The notes: generated by a model from the sequence alone, not told the origin. A stretch of DNA of 17,937 nt from JBFKOL01 sp041628815 (GCA_041628815.1 JBFKOL010000049.1:1-17937); one strand, 5' to 3'; positions 1 through 9,638 are shown, counted from the stretch's first letter. Program-made: numbers and translations.

Positions 1-73
1 GAAAGTAAAGCCACTCGTGATCAATGGAAAGAAACAGGCACGTACAATCCAGTTACCCGTCGTGATAAAATAA
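1..73 (+). CDS. C-terminal end of a gene entering from the left, possibly TonB-like
   Basis: Reading from base 2, a 23-codon open frame ends in TAA at 71-73. Its last residues (KPLVINGKKQARTIQLPVVI followed by K) resemble the end of the TonB C-terminal domain: a Pro, an Asn-Gly-Lys turn, a strand, then a Leu-Pro-Val strand at the very end. If this is right, the protein is an energy transducer that spans the inner membrane and contacts TonB-dependent receptors. A second frame, starting at base 1, stays open for 40 codons to TGA at 121-123, but its sequence looks like nothing I know. Only the tail is visible, so the assignment is tentative. Confidence 0.4.
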   Translation, partial: KVKPLVINGKKQARTIQLPVVIK

Positions 74-124
74 CGAATCCTGAGGCTGGACCCATACCAT
101 TTAAATGTAACCATAGATATTGAT

Positions 125-156
125 GATCAGGTGCTTTCGGGCACTTGATCTTGTCT
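125..156 (+). terminator. Hairpin terminator after the leftmost gene
   Basis: GATCAGGTGC (125-134) pairs with GCACTTGATC (141-150) as a 10-base-pair stem with one G-T wobble and a 6-base loop (TTTCGG). A short T-rich tail (TTGTCT) follows. It lies about 50 bases after the TAA at 73 and well before the kinase gene, which suits the end of an upstream plus-strand transcript. The tail is weak for a textbook intrinsic terminator. Confidence 0.5.
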
Positions 157-260
157 ATTGGTGAGAAATTGTAAGTTAGCCTAAGAAGTACTTAGCACTG
201 GTGTAGATGTACCTAATAGAGCTTCATGGTTACAAAACTTATTAACCAAACATTCTTGTC

Positions 261-2396
261 ATGCGCTGTCTTTTCTTTTTATTGTTTACTTGCCTTTGCT
301 TGATAACCTGCCTTGAGACGGCTGCACAGGTCGATAGCCTCAAAGCGATCCTGGAAAGGGAAACTTCTTCAAAAGCCCAAGTCAGCCTGTTGCGTCAGCT
401 GGCTGAAGCCACCGTTGCTGAAGGTGGGATGCAATCACTAAGTTATGCCGAGCAAGCACTGGAAACCGCCATGGATATTGCTGATGAAAGGGTCCGGGCT
501 GAAGTCTTGTTACAAATTGCCCGGTCGTTTTATGATATAGGTCTGAATGAAACCGCATTAAACGCCGGTGAGGCATCCCTGCGTTTGTGCCGTGACCAGG
601 GTTATCCCAAGTTGGAAGTAGATGTCCTGTACCTTCAGGGCAGCATATATTACGGCATTGGTGATCTCACCGAAAGCCGGTCCCGTTACCAGCAGTGTCT
701 TTCTATAAGCGAATTCAATGACTACCGAGAAGGCATTGCCAAGGCATCCAAGGGTCTTGGTGACCTAGCCGAAACCTCTGGTGACTACGATGCGGCTCTT
801 ACGTTCATTGAACGCAACTTATCCATAAGTATAGAAGTAGGCGACAAGCTCGGACAAATGAGCGCACACAATGACCTCGGCCGCATCAATGAAGCCATAG
901 GGTCCACAGAAAAAGCACTCGAAAGCTACCTCCAGGTCCTGCGCCTGGGGGAGGAAGAAGGCAACCACCGGGTGATGGGCGTCGCCAATGGCAATATTGG
1001 AAGCCTCTACCTGATCCAGAAAAACTATCCAAAAGCCAAGGAATATGCCTTCCTGTGTCTCGACAACTACATTAAAGCCGGCAACAGGAGAGGAGAGGCC
1101 TTCGCGTACCAGGATATTGCCCAAGTGTTAAAGATGGAAGGAAGCTACGATGAGGCGCTGGAATACTACCATAAAGCGCTTTCCATGCGGACGGAGATGG
1201 GAGACAAACGCGGACTGTCGTTTACCTACTATGGTATGGGTAACCTACACGAGCGGAGAGAAGAATGGAGCCAAGCGCAGGAATACTACGAAAAGAGCTA
1301 TGCCTTGCGTGAAGAGTTAGGCTTTAAAATGGGCATGTCCTCTTCTCTTTCAGCTCTCGGCAAGGTGAGTATGAATGCCGGACAATACAATCGGGCGCTT
1401 ACCTATTTCAAGCGGGGTCTGGCTCTTGCACAGGAAATCGGCGGCATAGAAGAAATCATGCAGGCCTATGGCGCTCTTGCTTCGTATTATGAAAAAACGG
1501 GCGATTACCGGAATGCCTTTGCCTACCAAAAGCTATTCCAGGATACGCGCGACAGTCTTTTCAATGAAGATCAGAACAGGCAGTTTGCCAATATGCAGAC
1601 TTTATACGAGACTGAAAAGAAAGAAAAACAGATCCTTGAGCAGGAGAATGACATCCTCGAGCTCGAAAACTCAAAAGCAAAAATTATGTCACAGAGAAAT
1701 TACCTGATGGGTGGCAGCCTGGCTGTCGGCCTGCTGGGATTATTTGGTTTCCAGTGGAATAAAGTGCGCAAGGAGCGTAACGATAAGATTGCCTTTGCGG
1801 AGGCGCTCATCTTTGCCCAGGAAGAAGAGCGAAAGCGGATCGCCCGCGACCTGCACGATGGCGTAGGCCAGTCCCTGCTCCTTATTAAAAAACAAATTGA
1901 AAAAAATACGGCTACCACCCTGGAAAATCAAAACCTCATCACCACCGCCCTGGAGGAGGTGCGGTCGATTTCCCATGACCTGCACCCGTTTCAATTAGAG
2001 AAGTTCGGGGTAACAACTGCCATCAATGAGGCCATCCTAAAGGTAGAACGATCGACGGATGTTTTTATCACCCGGGAGATCAATAACATCGATAACCGTC
2101 TCTCGGAAAAAGCCGAAATCAACCTGTACCGCGCTGTCCAGGAGGCATTGAGCAATGTTGTCAAACATGCTGATGCTACCGCGGCAAAGGTAGAAGTGCG
2201 GCAGGCAGATGACTGGATTTCGGTCCTTATCCGGGACAACGGCAAGGGCTTTGACCACGAGATGGCCGTCACCACATCGAAAAGCCTGGGTCTGCGTACA
2301 ATGAATGAGCGATTGTCGGCCGTCGGCGGCAAACTGGGAATACGGAAAAATGAGCCCAGGGGCACCATAATCGAAATGACGGTCCCTGTTGTTTGA
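261..2396 (+). CDS. TPR-containing sensor histidine kinase (HisKA_3 type)
   Basis: 711 residues. The N-terminus is a signal peptide (a hydrophobic run to about residue 22, ending near TAAQ). Residues about 55-440 are a long run of tetratricopeptide repeats, recognisable by repeated A..YY.KAL and G..G.L.R patterns. A charged coiled coil (about 440-478) leads into one membrane segment at 481-499. The cytoplasmic part holds a HisKA_3 dimerisation domain with the phospho-acceptor in RDLHDGVGQ (His532) and an HATPase_c domain with the N box (Asn632), the DNGKGF G1 box (Asp659) and a GLRTMNERL G2-like box. The TPRs should therefore lie in the periplasm as the sensing part; the signal is unknown. 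The partner is the response regulator 35 bases downstream, very probably co-transcribed. The start is chosen because the signal peptide begins there. The upstream 100 bases show no clear Bacteroidota promoter. Confidence 0.95.
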   Translation: MRCLFFLLFTCLCLITCLETAAQVDSLKAILERETSSKAQVSLLRQLAEATVAEGGMQSLSYAEQALETAMDIADERVRAEVLLQIARSFYDIGLNETALNAGEASLRLCRDQGYPKLEVDVLYLQGSIYYGIGDLTESRSRYQQCLSISEFNDYREGIAKASKGLGDLAETSGDYDAALTFIERNLSISIEVGDKLGQMSAHNDLGRINEAIGSTEKALESYLQVLRLGEEEGNHRVMGVANGNIGSLYLIQKNYPKAKEYAFLCLDNYIKAGNRRGEAFAYQDIAQVLKMEGSYDEALEYYHKALSMRTEMGDKRGLSFTYYGMGNLHERREEWSQAQEYYEKSYALREELGFKMGMSSSLSALGKVSMNAGQYNRALTYFKRGLALAQEIGGIEEIMQAYGALASYYEKTGDYRNAFAYQKLFQDTRDSLFNEDQNRQFANMQTLYETEKKEKQILEQENDILELENSKAKIMSQRNYLMGGSLAVGLLGLFGFQWNKVRKERNDKIAFAEALIFAQEEERKRIARDLHDGVGQSLLLIKKQIEKNTATTLENQNLITTALEEVRSISHDLHPFQLEKFGVTTAINEAILKVERSTDVFITREINNIDNRLSEKAEINLYRAVQEALSNVVKHADATAAKVEVRQADDWISVLIRDNGKGFDHEMAVTTSKSLGLRTMNERLSAVGGKLGIRKNEPRGTIIEMTVPVV

Positions 2397-2431
2397 ATAT
2401 AAAATGATAAGTTGCTAATCAAATAGTCTTC

Positions 2432-3064
2432 ATGCCGATACGCGTTTTCAATGCTGACGATCACCCTATCCTTAGAAAAGGCGTGTCCGACCTACTGCGT
2501 GAAACAGAGGATATGGAATGGGTGGGCAGCGCAGCTGATGGAAACGAAGCTATGAATAAGATACGGGCCTTGAGGCCCGATGTGGCCGTCCTAGATATCG
2601 AAATGCCGCATTGTTCGGGGACCCATGTTGCTGAAACTCTTTTAAAAGAAAATATAGGTACTGAGTTCATTCTTCTCACACTTTTCAAGGATGAAACCTT
2701 GTTTCACAAAGCCATGGATCTTGGCATCAAAGGCTACCTCCTTAAGGAGAGCAGCGAAAAGGAAATCCTTGATTGCATCCGTGCGGTTTACAGCGGTCTT
2801 CCCTATGTCAACCCGGGGCTAACACATTTTCTGATCAACCGGAAAAAAGAAAAAAGTATTCTCGAAGTATTGTCTGACCATGAGATCAACATCCTCAAGC
2901 TGATTGCACGACAAAAGACTTCTACCGAGATTGCCGACATGCTCTTCATCAGCCCCAAGACCGTCTCCAATCACCGCAGCAACATCAGCAAAAAACTCAA
3001 CCTCTCGGGTGAGCAGAATGCGCTGTTGAAGTGGGCGTTGGAAAACCGGGATTTGTTGGGGTGA
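2432..3064 (+). CDS. NarL/LuxR-family response regulator
   Basis: 210 residues. The receiver domain (1-120) has the acidic pair Asp9-Asp10, the phospho-acceptor Asp55 in VLDIEMP, Thr83 and the conserved Lys105. The C-terminal LuxR/GerE helix-turn-helix (about 146-205) shows the usual LSDHEINILKLIA start and the recognition region ISPKTVSNHRSNI. It lies 35 bases after the HisKA_3 kinase, the classic NarX/NarL-type arrangement, so it is expected to take phosphate from that kinase and bind DNA as a dimer. Its targets cannot be read from this window. All key residues are intact. Confidence 0.95.
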   Translation: MPIRVFNADDHPILRKGVSDLLRETEDMEWVGSAADGNEAMNKIRALRPDVAVLDIEMPHCSGTHVAETLLKENIGTEFILLTLFKDETLFHKAMDLGIKGYLLKESSEKEILDCIRAVYSGLPYVNPGLTHFLINRKKEKSILEVLSDHEINILKLIARQKTSTEIADMLFISPKTVSNHRSNISKKLNLSGEQNALLKWALENRDLLG

Positions 3065-3096
3065 CATTGTCTGCAACCTGAATCATCCATGATGAC

Positions 3097-4029
3097 TTAG
3101 TACGAACAATCCGGGGCATACTCCCCTTCCCAGGTGCGGAAATAGCGGTAGCCGTTCATGAACAATTTGGTGTCTTCCCTCCATTCGAGGTTAAAATATT
3201 TTTTAGTCCCGTCATGAAATAACAGGACGAGTTGTGTTTGATCGGTCGTAATAATATCCCAGGTTCCATGACCCTTTGCCTGGTGGCTGCTAACGGCTGT
3301 GCGCCCCAAGCCACCAGCGGACATGAAACTTTGATCATAATATCTAAAGAATCCTTCCTGGCACAGGTGAATCTCGGTAGACATATTGTAACCGCCGCCA
3401 TCTGCCCCTCCGGAATTGTATGACTCCATGAAGGTAAGACGTGTCCCGGACAACTGGTATTTCCAATCCTCAATCCGGCCTCCATTGGAGGTGCCTGCAG
3501 GGGACGAGGCTGTGATTTCAGAAAACAGTATACTTTTTGCCACCTCCAATGCGAGGTTTTTATATCGGTCTTCCTGGTACATATCGGGTGTTGTAGCTGC
3601 GAGAACAGTGACGCCATTGCCAAAGGGGTTGACCTTACCAATAACAAAGGAGTGAACAGGGTTGTATTCCAGCGTACCATCAAATCTGCCCATGACCATA
3701 TCGTTGTCTTTAGATTCGATCACCGCAGCAGGCCGAAGTACCGTTCCACCACCTAGGTCCATACCCTGAGCTGCTTCCGATTTCATTTCCTGTATACTGT
3801 AAGGCCTGTCATGTGGTATAAGAACGATAAGCCCGGGAACTTCCATGCTACCCATCACATAGACACTACCACTTTCCTGACCAACCCAGCCTTGAGGTAT
3901 TTCAAATGAAAGACCCAACTGTTCATAGGTGATGGTGCCGGTTTGTTGGGTACAAAGTACATTGCAAAAATATTGAATGAAGAAGTAAGTGATCGATGTG
4001 CACAGATAGCGAAGAATAGTCCCTGACAT
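3097..4029 (-). CDS. Exported two-part protein of unknown function
   Basis: I do not recognise a named family. From the preferred start (ATG at 4029, 310 residues) the protein opens with a hydrophobic, signal-like stretch (residues 4-23) and a possible cleavage site near the LCTQ motif. An upstream ATG at 4119 would add 30 polar residues before the signal, which is unlikely, and the 4029 start has an A/T-rich leader typical of the phylum. The N-terminal half (LGLSFEIPQGW, then alternating strands) looks like the PsbP/DUF1795 type of fold. After a Ser/Gly-rich linker, the C-terminal part (from about residue 190, GRIEDWKYQLSG) is a separate domain, probably beta-rich, with a KGHGTWDI motif and ending in a GYRYFRTWEG block. 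It faces the response regulator tail to tail, with 32 bases between the stops. Fold comments are by eye. Confidence 0.75.
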   Translation of the reverse strand: MSGTILRYLCTSITYFFIQYFCNVLCTQQTGTITYEQLGLSFEIPQGWVGQESGSVYVMGSMEVPGLIVLIPHDRPYSIQEMKSEAAQGMDLGGGTVLRPAAVIESKDNDMVMGRFDGTLEYNPVHSFVIGKVNPFGNGVTVLAATTPDMYQEDRYKNLALEVAKSILFSEITASSPAGTSNGGRIEDWKYQLSGTRLTFMESYNSGGADGGGYNMSTEIHLCQEGFFRYYDQSFMSAGGLGRTAVSSHQAKGHGTWDIITTDQTQLVLLFHDGTKKYFNLEWREDTKLFMNGYRYFRTWEGEYAPDCSY

Positions 4030-4506
4030 GGCAAACGGTATTTTTAATAAGGTAAGGAAATCCGCTGAAATACGGACGACTCGTTGGGATGTAGAATCAG
4101 GACATTGTACATGAGACATTGAGTCAGGGACGAGTGATGGGTAAGAATTATGCTGTACATATGAACAGGAAAAGACTTTTAGGTTTAGAATACTTTCAAA
4201 GTTTAGTAAACCTAAGCTGTACTCATGGCTTTTTAGGCTTTAACCAATAGATTATAGGAGAGACACAGAAGAAGGCATAATTTGCAAATGATTGTATAGA
4301 ATCAGTCTTGTTGGAAATTCCAAGAGTTGATGACTGGAATAGGTAGTTGGCCCGAGAAAATGAAACAAACTCACCTACTGTTGATGAATGCATCAATTCT
4401 GATTATTGATGTTTTTGCCTAACCGTTTAATCCACAATCGGACCAAAGGAGATTAAAGAAATAATCATCAACCGTATTTAAATCAATCTAAAACAAGATT
4501 TCAATT
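4030..4506. other. Gene-free stretch with two inverted repeats
   Basis: No convincing coding frame. A perfect 9-base inverted repeat, TTAGGTTTA (4179-4187) and TAAACCTAA (4207-4215), is separated by 19 bases and could be an operator or a weak hairpin upstream of the exported protein gene. A 7-base stem, CATCAAT (4391-4397) and ATTGATG (4405-4411), is followed by TTTTT on the plus strand, yet no plus-strand gene precedes it. No match to the TAnnTTTG promoter box was found on the minus strand. Confidence 0.4.
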
Positions 4507-4932
4507 TCAGGAAAAATGACTTTTCAGATCATTGAGCAGCGCCTGGTAAATCGGATTACAAAAATCGGCAACACCACCACTTTTATCAGCTTCCCATTTT
4601 GAGGTCCACAAGACAAAGGTGGAATTGTCATCTGTCACTGGATAAACGGTAATTGAGCCTACATATCCTTCCATGTTATCTTTAGAAAGGTCAGCAGGAC
4701 CATCGTCAATACTGTAGGTTAAGGATTTGGAAGCTTCATCTACCGAAAGCAAGGTTTCAGGAATGCCCCCGTTAAGCACACGTTTTGCGCCTACTTCATT
4801 GGGGCCTTTATCACCTACTATGTCAAGTGAAGTGATAACATTCTTACTCCACGACCAATCGTGAAAATTTTTCAATGCATTCCACACCTCACCGGCAGGA
4901 GCATTAATGACAGCGGTATTGTAACATCCCAT
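4507..4932 (-). CDS. SRPBCC-fold (START/polyketide cyclase-like) protein
   Basis: 141 residues from ATG at 4932. The opening CYNTAVINAPAGEVWNALKN followed by FHDWSW is the standard first strand and helix of SRPBCC ligand-pocket proteins; a GAKRVLNGG strand, a long SLTYSIDDGP strand, a TFVLWTSKWEAD strand and a C-terminal helix (IYQALLNDLKSHF) complete the helix-grip fold. Such proteins bind small hydrophobic ligands; the ligand here is unknown. A longer form from ATG at 4989 (160 residues) is possible, but the extra residues match no part of the fold and the 4932 start has the usual A-rich leader. It has no signal peptide and so should be cytoplasmic. It follows the efflux operon on the same strand after about 160 bases and may be a separate transcript. 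Confidence 0.85.
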   Translation of the reverse strand: MGCYNTAVINAPAGEVWNALKNFHDWSWSKNVITSLDIVGDKGPNEVGAKRVLNGGIPETLLSVDEASKSLTYSIDDGPADLSKDNMEGYVGSITVYPVTDDNSTFVLWTSKWEADKSGGVADFCNPIYQALLNDLKSHFS

Positions 4933-5096
4933 GTTTAAATTTTGAAAGGGTGATTGAATATATAGCCTCAATGTAGGTGAATTACCCATGGAATATCACA
5001 ATAGATCAAGAAGATTATAGAATTTGTCTTCTGACTTTCATTTAGGTGTAGTAATTACAGAAGCCGCAGAATTATTGATCTGTCAAGAAATACAGT

Positions 5097-6407
5097 CTAA
5101 ACGGACAATATTCTTCCAGCCAAATATTTCAATTGAAGCTCAATAGCCTTAGCCTGGAACCGTGCATTGTTATAGCCCATTTCGTTGTTCATGAGGTTGA
5201 GTTGTGCCTGGCGGAACTCTACGGACGTGACCTGTCCAGCATTGAATAGTTCCTCGGTGCGTTGTAGATTCAGTTGGCTTGTGACCAAATTGTTCTCTTC
5301 CACCTTCATGACAAAGAGTGCATTTTGAAAAGCATCCCACGTGTTTTCAATATCGCGTATAAGGGATAGCAATAGCTGTTCCTTCTGTAGATCAAGGTTA
5401 TTCAATTCGACTTGTACGATATCCCGTTGAATGGCGCGTTGACCACCGTCAAACAGGTTCCATCCTAGATTGATTCCGAGATTCAACCCGTTGCTTGTAG
5501 ATGAGGTAAAGAACGACTTGGAAGGATTTTTCTGATAGGCGTAACTGATTCCTGCGCTGGTGCCGATCCGGGGTTTTTTCTGTGCTTCCAGGATGTCTAT
5601 ATCCATCCTGTTGATGACCTTGTTTTGTTGGATTAACAGCAGTTGGACGTTGTTTTCGAGTGCTTCTTCGATCAGTATCATTTTATTGAGAGAGGGTTCG
5701 TAGTCCACATCTTTGTTGATAACAAAATCATTGTTGACATCGACACCCATGATGATATTCAGGTCGCGCTTGGCATTGGTCAATTCTGTTTTTGCATTGA
5801 GGAGGTTCACGCTGTCTCGACTCACATCCACCTGGGCATTGAGCACATCGATTCGAAGCCCCTGGCTGTATTCATACCGGATTCTTGCTCGTTCCACCCG
5901 TTTCTTTGACAGATCCACGGCATTTTCGAGTACGGCCACATTTTCTGTCAATTGGGCGACCAGGTAGTACTGGTTGTAGAGCTGTAAGACGGTGTTTTCC
6001 ATAGTTTGCCTGAGTTCGAGATCGGCAAGTGCCACGAATTCCGACAATTGTTCATAGGCCTTGTCACGGACCTGGTCATAGATTACGTAGTTGGCATCCA
6101 CGGAGGCTCCCACGCCATAGGTGAGTGCATATCCTGTCTCCGCAACCATGCCGTTACTGAAGTTTTGGGTGGAGGCTCCAAAAGAAGCACTTGGACCCAG
6201 GGTGGCATCGACTGTGGGGTAGTAACCATTGTTTGCTTTAGAGGTGTTCAGTTCTGCTATGTTGATCGCATTATTGCCCATCCGGATTCCGAAATTATTT
6301 TCCAGGGTGACCAGAACGGCTTCATCCGTCCTCAGTACGGGCTGAGCCTGGAGGCTTGTTCCCAAAAGGATGAACACCAAGATGACAAGCGGTGAATTGG
6401 ATTTCAT
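5097..6407 (-). CDS. TolC-family outer-membrane efflux channel
   Basis: 436 residues. A signal peptide (hydrophobic core VILVFILLGTSL, cleavage near LQAQ) precedes two outer-membrane efflux protein (OEP) repeats. The long heptad-rich helices are easy to see (for example VDLSKKRVERARIRYEYSQG and NNLVTSQLNLQRTEELFNAG), as is the GLNLGINLGWNLFDGG strand typical of the second repeat. Length and layout are normal for the family. It should form the trimeric channel that carries substrates from the periplasmic adaptor to the outside. It is the last gene of the adaptor, pump, channel operon, 24 bases after the pump gene. Confidence 0.93.
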   Translation of the reverse strand: MKSNSPLVILVFILLGTSLQAQPVLRTDEAVLVTLENNFGIRMGNNAINIAELNTSKANNGYYPTVDATLGPSASFGASTQNFSNGMVAETGYALTYGVGASVDANYVIYDQVRDKAYEQLSEFVALADLELRQTMENTVLQLYNQYYLVAQLTENVAVLENAVDLSKKRVERARIRYEYSQGLRIDVLNAQVDVSRDSVNLLNAKTELTNAKRDLNIIMGVDVNNDFVINKDVDYEPSLNKMILIEEALENNVQLLLIQQNKVINRMDIDILEAQKKPRIGTSAGISYAYQKNPSKSFFTSSTSNGLNLGINLGWNLFDGGQRAIQRDIVQVELNNLDLQKEQLLLSLIRDIENTWDAFQNALFVMKVEENNLVTSQLNLQRTEELFNAGQVTSVEFRQAQLNLMNNEMGYNNARFQAKAIELQLKYLAGRILSV

Positions 6408-6431
6408 TTTGGTAAAGTTTCAGTAAAAATA

Positions 6432-9400
6432 TTACTCGACATAAGCGTCATTTTCCTTGACGACCCTTTCCAGGTCTCTACCTTCTACCCATTTTCCTGT
6501 ACGGAGCCAGAAAACCGATCGCTTGGTGGAATTGCTTACCGAAAGGAGCAATGGCAGTAGGAAGAGGGTTAGGAATGTCGCGAAGCCTATACCATAGGCC
6601 ACGGATATCGCCATGGGGATCAGGAATTGTGCTGAAAATCCTTTTTCAAAGATCAGCGGTGCCAGTCCTGCAATCGTCGTCAGGGAGGTCAGGAAGATGG
6701 CCCTGAAGCGCTGACTTCCGGCGGCAACGAGCCCTTCTTCAAAAGAAAGCCCATCGGCCAATAAGGTGTTGAACTTTTTAATCAGTACGAGGCCGTCATT
6801 TACCAGGATACCTATTAGGGCAACGATGCCCAGGAAGGACAGCATATTGATAGCCATTCCGTGGATCCAGTGACCCCAGGCCACCCCTACGAGGCTGAAT
6901 GGAATCATAACAAACAGCATCAAGGGCTGAGAATAGGTCCTAAAAGTAAAGGCTATGATGACATACATGAGGATGAATATGCCAGGCAGTACATTTTGCA
7001 TGGCTCCCTGTATCTGTCCTACCTCCCTGTTTTGTCCTTCGTAAAGAGCGCTTACTCCAGGATACTTGGCCAGCACTTCGGGCATAATGTTATCCCTGAC
7101 CGTTGCAAGCATTTCCGAAGCGCTGTCCTTGATATCTTTGAGATCCGCTTCAACGCGGATTTCTCGCTTGCCATCGAGGTGGTTGATAGCCACCTCACCC
7201 CTTTCAATCGTATAGGTCGCAATTTCAGATAGCGGAACACGGGCCCTGCCAGGAGTGACGATACGCATATCGTCGAGATCGAATATGGAACTTCTTTCGG
7301 TCCGGTCATAGCGTACCCAAACGCGGATTTCATCTCTTCCACGCTGAAAACGCTGAACGGGTGCACCAAAAAAGGCACTGCGCACCTGTGTCATGACATC
7401 GTTCAGTGTCAGGCCGAGGAGATAGGCGTTGTCTTTAAGCTGTAGCCGGATTTCTTTGATACCTTCCGGATCGTTGTCCGAGACATCCTTGAGTTGGGGC
7501 ATGGCATTGAGGCGCGCTTTTAGGTCTTCGGTGGCCGCTTTGATTTCTGAAATATTGTTGCTGATCAGTGAGACCGATATCGGTTTACCACCAAAGGTGT
7601 TGCCCGAGCCGTATTCGATCGATTCGATACCCATAATGGGTCCAACGGCTTCTGATACGGCATTGGCCACCTGGCTCGCATTGACGGTGCCGCGGTTTTC
7701 TTCCGGTTGCAAGTTGATGGTGAGTACTGCTGAAGATGTGCTGCCTCCAAAATCTTCGGACTGTCCCGGGGGCCCGTTTTGTATACCCGTCGTTGATCCT
7801 ATACGACGTATCGTATTGATGATAAGACTGTGGCCGTTATCGAGTTCTTTGGAGAGTTCTTCATTGACTTCCCACGTTATATCTTCGATCATGGTGATGA
7901 TGGAATCCGTGATGACTTCACTGGTTCCTTGCGGCATCCTGAGGCTGATGGTTACCTGGTCACTTTCAACGGGTGGAAAGAAAGTGGCCTTGATGATGCC
8001 CCCGGCAAATGCACCCAGGGTAATAATGAACATGGCCACCGGTATAGCGAATCCCAATATCCTGTTATGCAGAAAAAAGCGGAGAGACGGGACATACAAT
8101 TTGTCGCGGATCCAGAAAATGAACTTTTCAGCCCAACGGTTGATGAGAAAACCTGTCGGTCCTTTTTTCATGGCCCTGGAATGAGCCACGTGTGCCGGAA
8201 GGATGATAAGTGCCTCTACCAGCGAAATGAGCAGGATGATGGTTACGACCCTGGATATTTCTCCGAAAAATACGCCCAGCATGCCGGGCAGGAAGAAAAA
8301 AGTCGAGAAAGCGACAATGGTGGTTAAAATGGCTGAAACAATGGGAGGTATCACCTCCATTGTACCATCGATGGCAGCCTTCGCGGGACTTTTACCTTGC
8401 TGAAAATGGTAGTAGATGTTTTCCCCGATAACGATACCGTCGTCTACGAGAATACCGATGACCAGTATCAAGCCGAAGAGCGAGATTACATTGATGGTCA
8501 TAAAGGACGGGGCAAAGATGAAGAGGCCGAAGAAAGACACAGGCAGCCCTACCGCTACCCAGAAAGCCACCGAAGGTTTGAGAAAGATGCCCAGAAGGAT
8601 CAATACCAGGAAGATACCGAGTCCGCCGTTTTCGATAAGGAGGCTGAGGCGTTGTTCAAGAGCGACGGTGCGGTCGTTGGCCACTTTTAATTGGACATTG
8701 TCGTATTTCTGGTTGTACTCTTCGATGTATGCCCTTGTATCTTCTGCGGCAGCGATGAGATCTTCGGAGTTGGTGGTCGATACCGTCAGCTGGATGGCAT
8801 TCTGGCCATTCATATAGAGCCTGTCCGGACTTTCCGACCACTTATCCCTTACTGTGGCTACATCTCTCAGGCGGATGATATTGCCCGTGTTGTCGGCGCG
8901 AACAGGTATGAAGTCCAGTTCGTCGCCATAATAGGACCGGTTGTTGGCCCTGATGAGGTATTCTTCGTCATCGGTCTTAATATTGCCCCCGGTGGTTAGG
9001 ATGTTGGCCTGGGCTACGGCCCGAGCTACCTCAGCAAAGGTGATGTCATAAGCGCGGAGATCCGTTTCGCGAACGGCTATTTCGATTTCTTCCGCGGGAA
9101 ATCCCGAAAGTCCGACTTGCGATATGGAAGGCAGGGCCCTAAGATCCGTTTCTATATTACGGGCAATTTGTTTCAGCGTTTTCAGGTCGACGCCTTCGCC
9201 GCTGACCGTAAAGCTAAGAGCCTCATTGAGGACGTCCACTTTTGAGACGACGGGCGGTTCCATCTCCGGCGGAAACGACGGCACGCGGTCCACTGCGTTT
9301 TTAACATCAGCTAAAAGCACGTCAATGTCGAAATCCCTGAATCCTTCGACCGTAATGGTAGCACCATTTTCGCGAGAAGTGGAGGTAACCCTGTCAATGC

Positions 9401-9629
9401 CGAGGAGACCCCTTAGATTATCTTCAATTTTGAGTACGATACCTTCTTCGATTTCTTCCGGTGAAGCGCCCGGGTAGGTGATGGTGATGGTGATGAAGTT
9501 GGTTTCTTGTAGGGGGAAGAAGGCCGATTTCGTATTGCGCAGACCCATGATGCCAAACAAAATGATGGTAAACATCAGTACGTTGACCGCTACGCTGTAT
9601 TTGATGAAGAATGCCAGGATATTGCGCAC
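6432..9629 (-). CDS. RND efflux pump, inner-membrane AcrB/D/F-type subunit
   Basis: 1065 residues, full length for the family. TM1 is at about 10-30, followed by the large periplasmic loop; the TM4 motif GILVDDGIVIGEN carries the proton-relay pair Asp396-Asp397; the TM10 region has LVNDGLVLIKKFN (Asn944-Asp945) where AcrB has its key lysine. Paired porter and docking segments repeat in both halves, giving the 12-TM layout. It should be a proton-driven exporter; substrates cannot be read from the sequence. The Asp-Asp pair argues for an active pump. The start codon is GTG (9627-9629), supported by the usual short N-terminal helix and by a 9-base gap to the adaptor gene. Confidence 0.96.
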   Translation of the reverse strand: MRNILAFFIKYSVAVNVLMFTIILFGIMGLRNTKSAFFPLQETNFITITITYPGASPEEIEEGIVLKIEDNLRGLLGIDRVTSTSRENGATITVEGFRDFDIDVLLADVKNAVDRVPSFPPEMEPPVVSKVDVLNEALSFTVSGEGVDLKTLKQIARNIETDLRALPSISQVGLSGFPAEEIEIAVRETDLRAYDITFAEVARAVAQANILTTGGNIKTDDEEYLIRANNRSYYGDELDFIPVRADNTGNIIRLRDVATVRDKWSESPDRLYMNGQNAIQLTVSTTNSEDLIAAAEDTRAYIEEYNQKYDNVQLKVANDRTVALEQRLSLLIENGGLGIFLVLILLGIFLKPSVAFWVAVGLPVSFFGLFIFAPSFMTINVISLFGLILVIGILVDDGIVIGENIYYHFQQGKSPAKAAIDGTMEVIPPIVSAILTTIVAFSTFFFLPGMLGVFFGEISRVVTIILLISLVEALIILPAHVAHSRAMKKGPTGFLINRWAEKFIFWIRDKLYVPSLRFFLHNRILGFAIPVAMFIITLGAFAGGIIKATFFPPVESDQVTISLRMPQGTSEVITDSIITMIEDITWEVNEELSKELDNGHSLIINTIRRIGSTTGIQNGPPGQSEDFGGSTSSAVLTINLQPEENRGTVNASQVANAVSEAVGPIMGIESIEYGSGNTFGGKPISVSLISNNISEIKAATEDLKARLNAMPQLKDVSDNDPEGIKEIRLQLKDNAYLLGLTLNDVMTQVRSAFFGAPVQRFQRGRDEIRVWVRYDRTERSSIFDLDDMRIVTPGRARVPLSEIATYTIERGEVAINHLDGKREIRVEADLKDIKDSASEMLATVRDNIMPEVLAKYPGVSALYEGQNREVGQIQGAMQNVLPGIFILMYVIIAFTFRTYSQPLMLFVMIPFSLVGVAWGHWIHGMAINMLSFLGIVALIGILVNDGLVLIKKFNTLLADGLSFEEGLVAAGSQRFRAIFLTSLTTIAGLAPLIFEKGFSAQFLIPMAISVAYGIGFATFLTLFLLPLLLSVSNSTKRSVFWLRTGKWVEGRDLERVVKENDAYVE

Positions 9630-9638
9630 GACGAAATT

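Noticed and set aside
3065..3096. Small TCATC-CAT-GATGA hairpin between convergent genes
   Set aside because: A 5-base stem with a 3-base loop and no T tail is too weak to call a terminator.
4391..4416. Hairpin with T tail on the plus strand
   Set aside because: No plus-strand gene ends before it, so it is not convincing as a terminator.
7429..8690. Several long plus-strand open frames opposite the efflux pump gene
   Set aside because: They are Ser/Arg-rich or low-complexity shadows of the pump gene, with no domain pattern, while the minus strand encodes a full-length RND pump.
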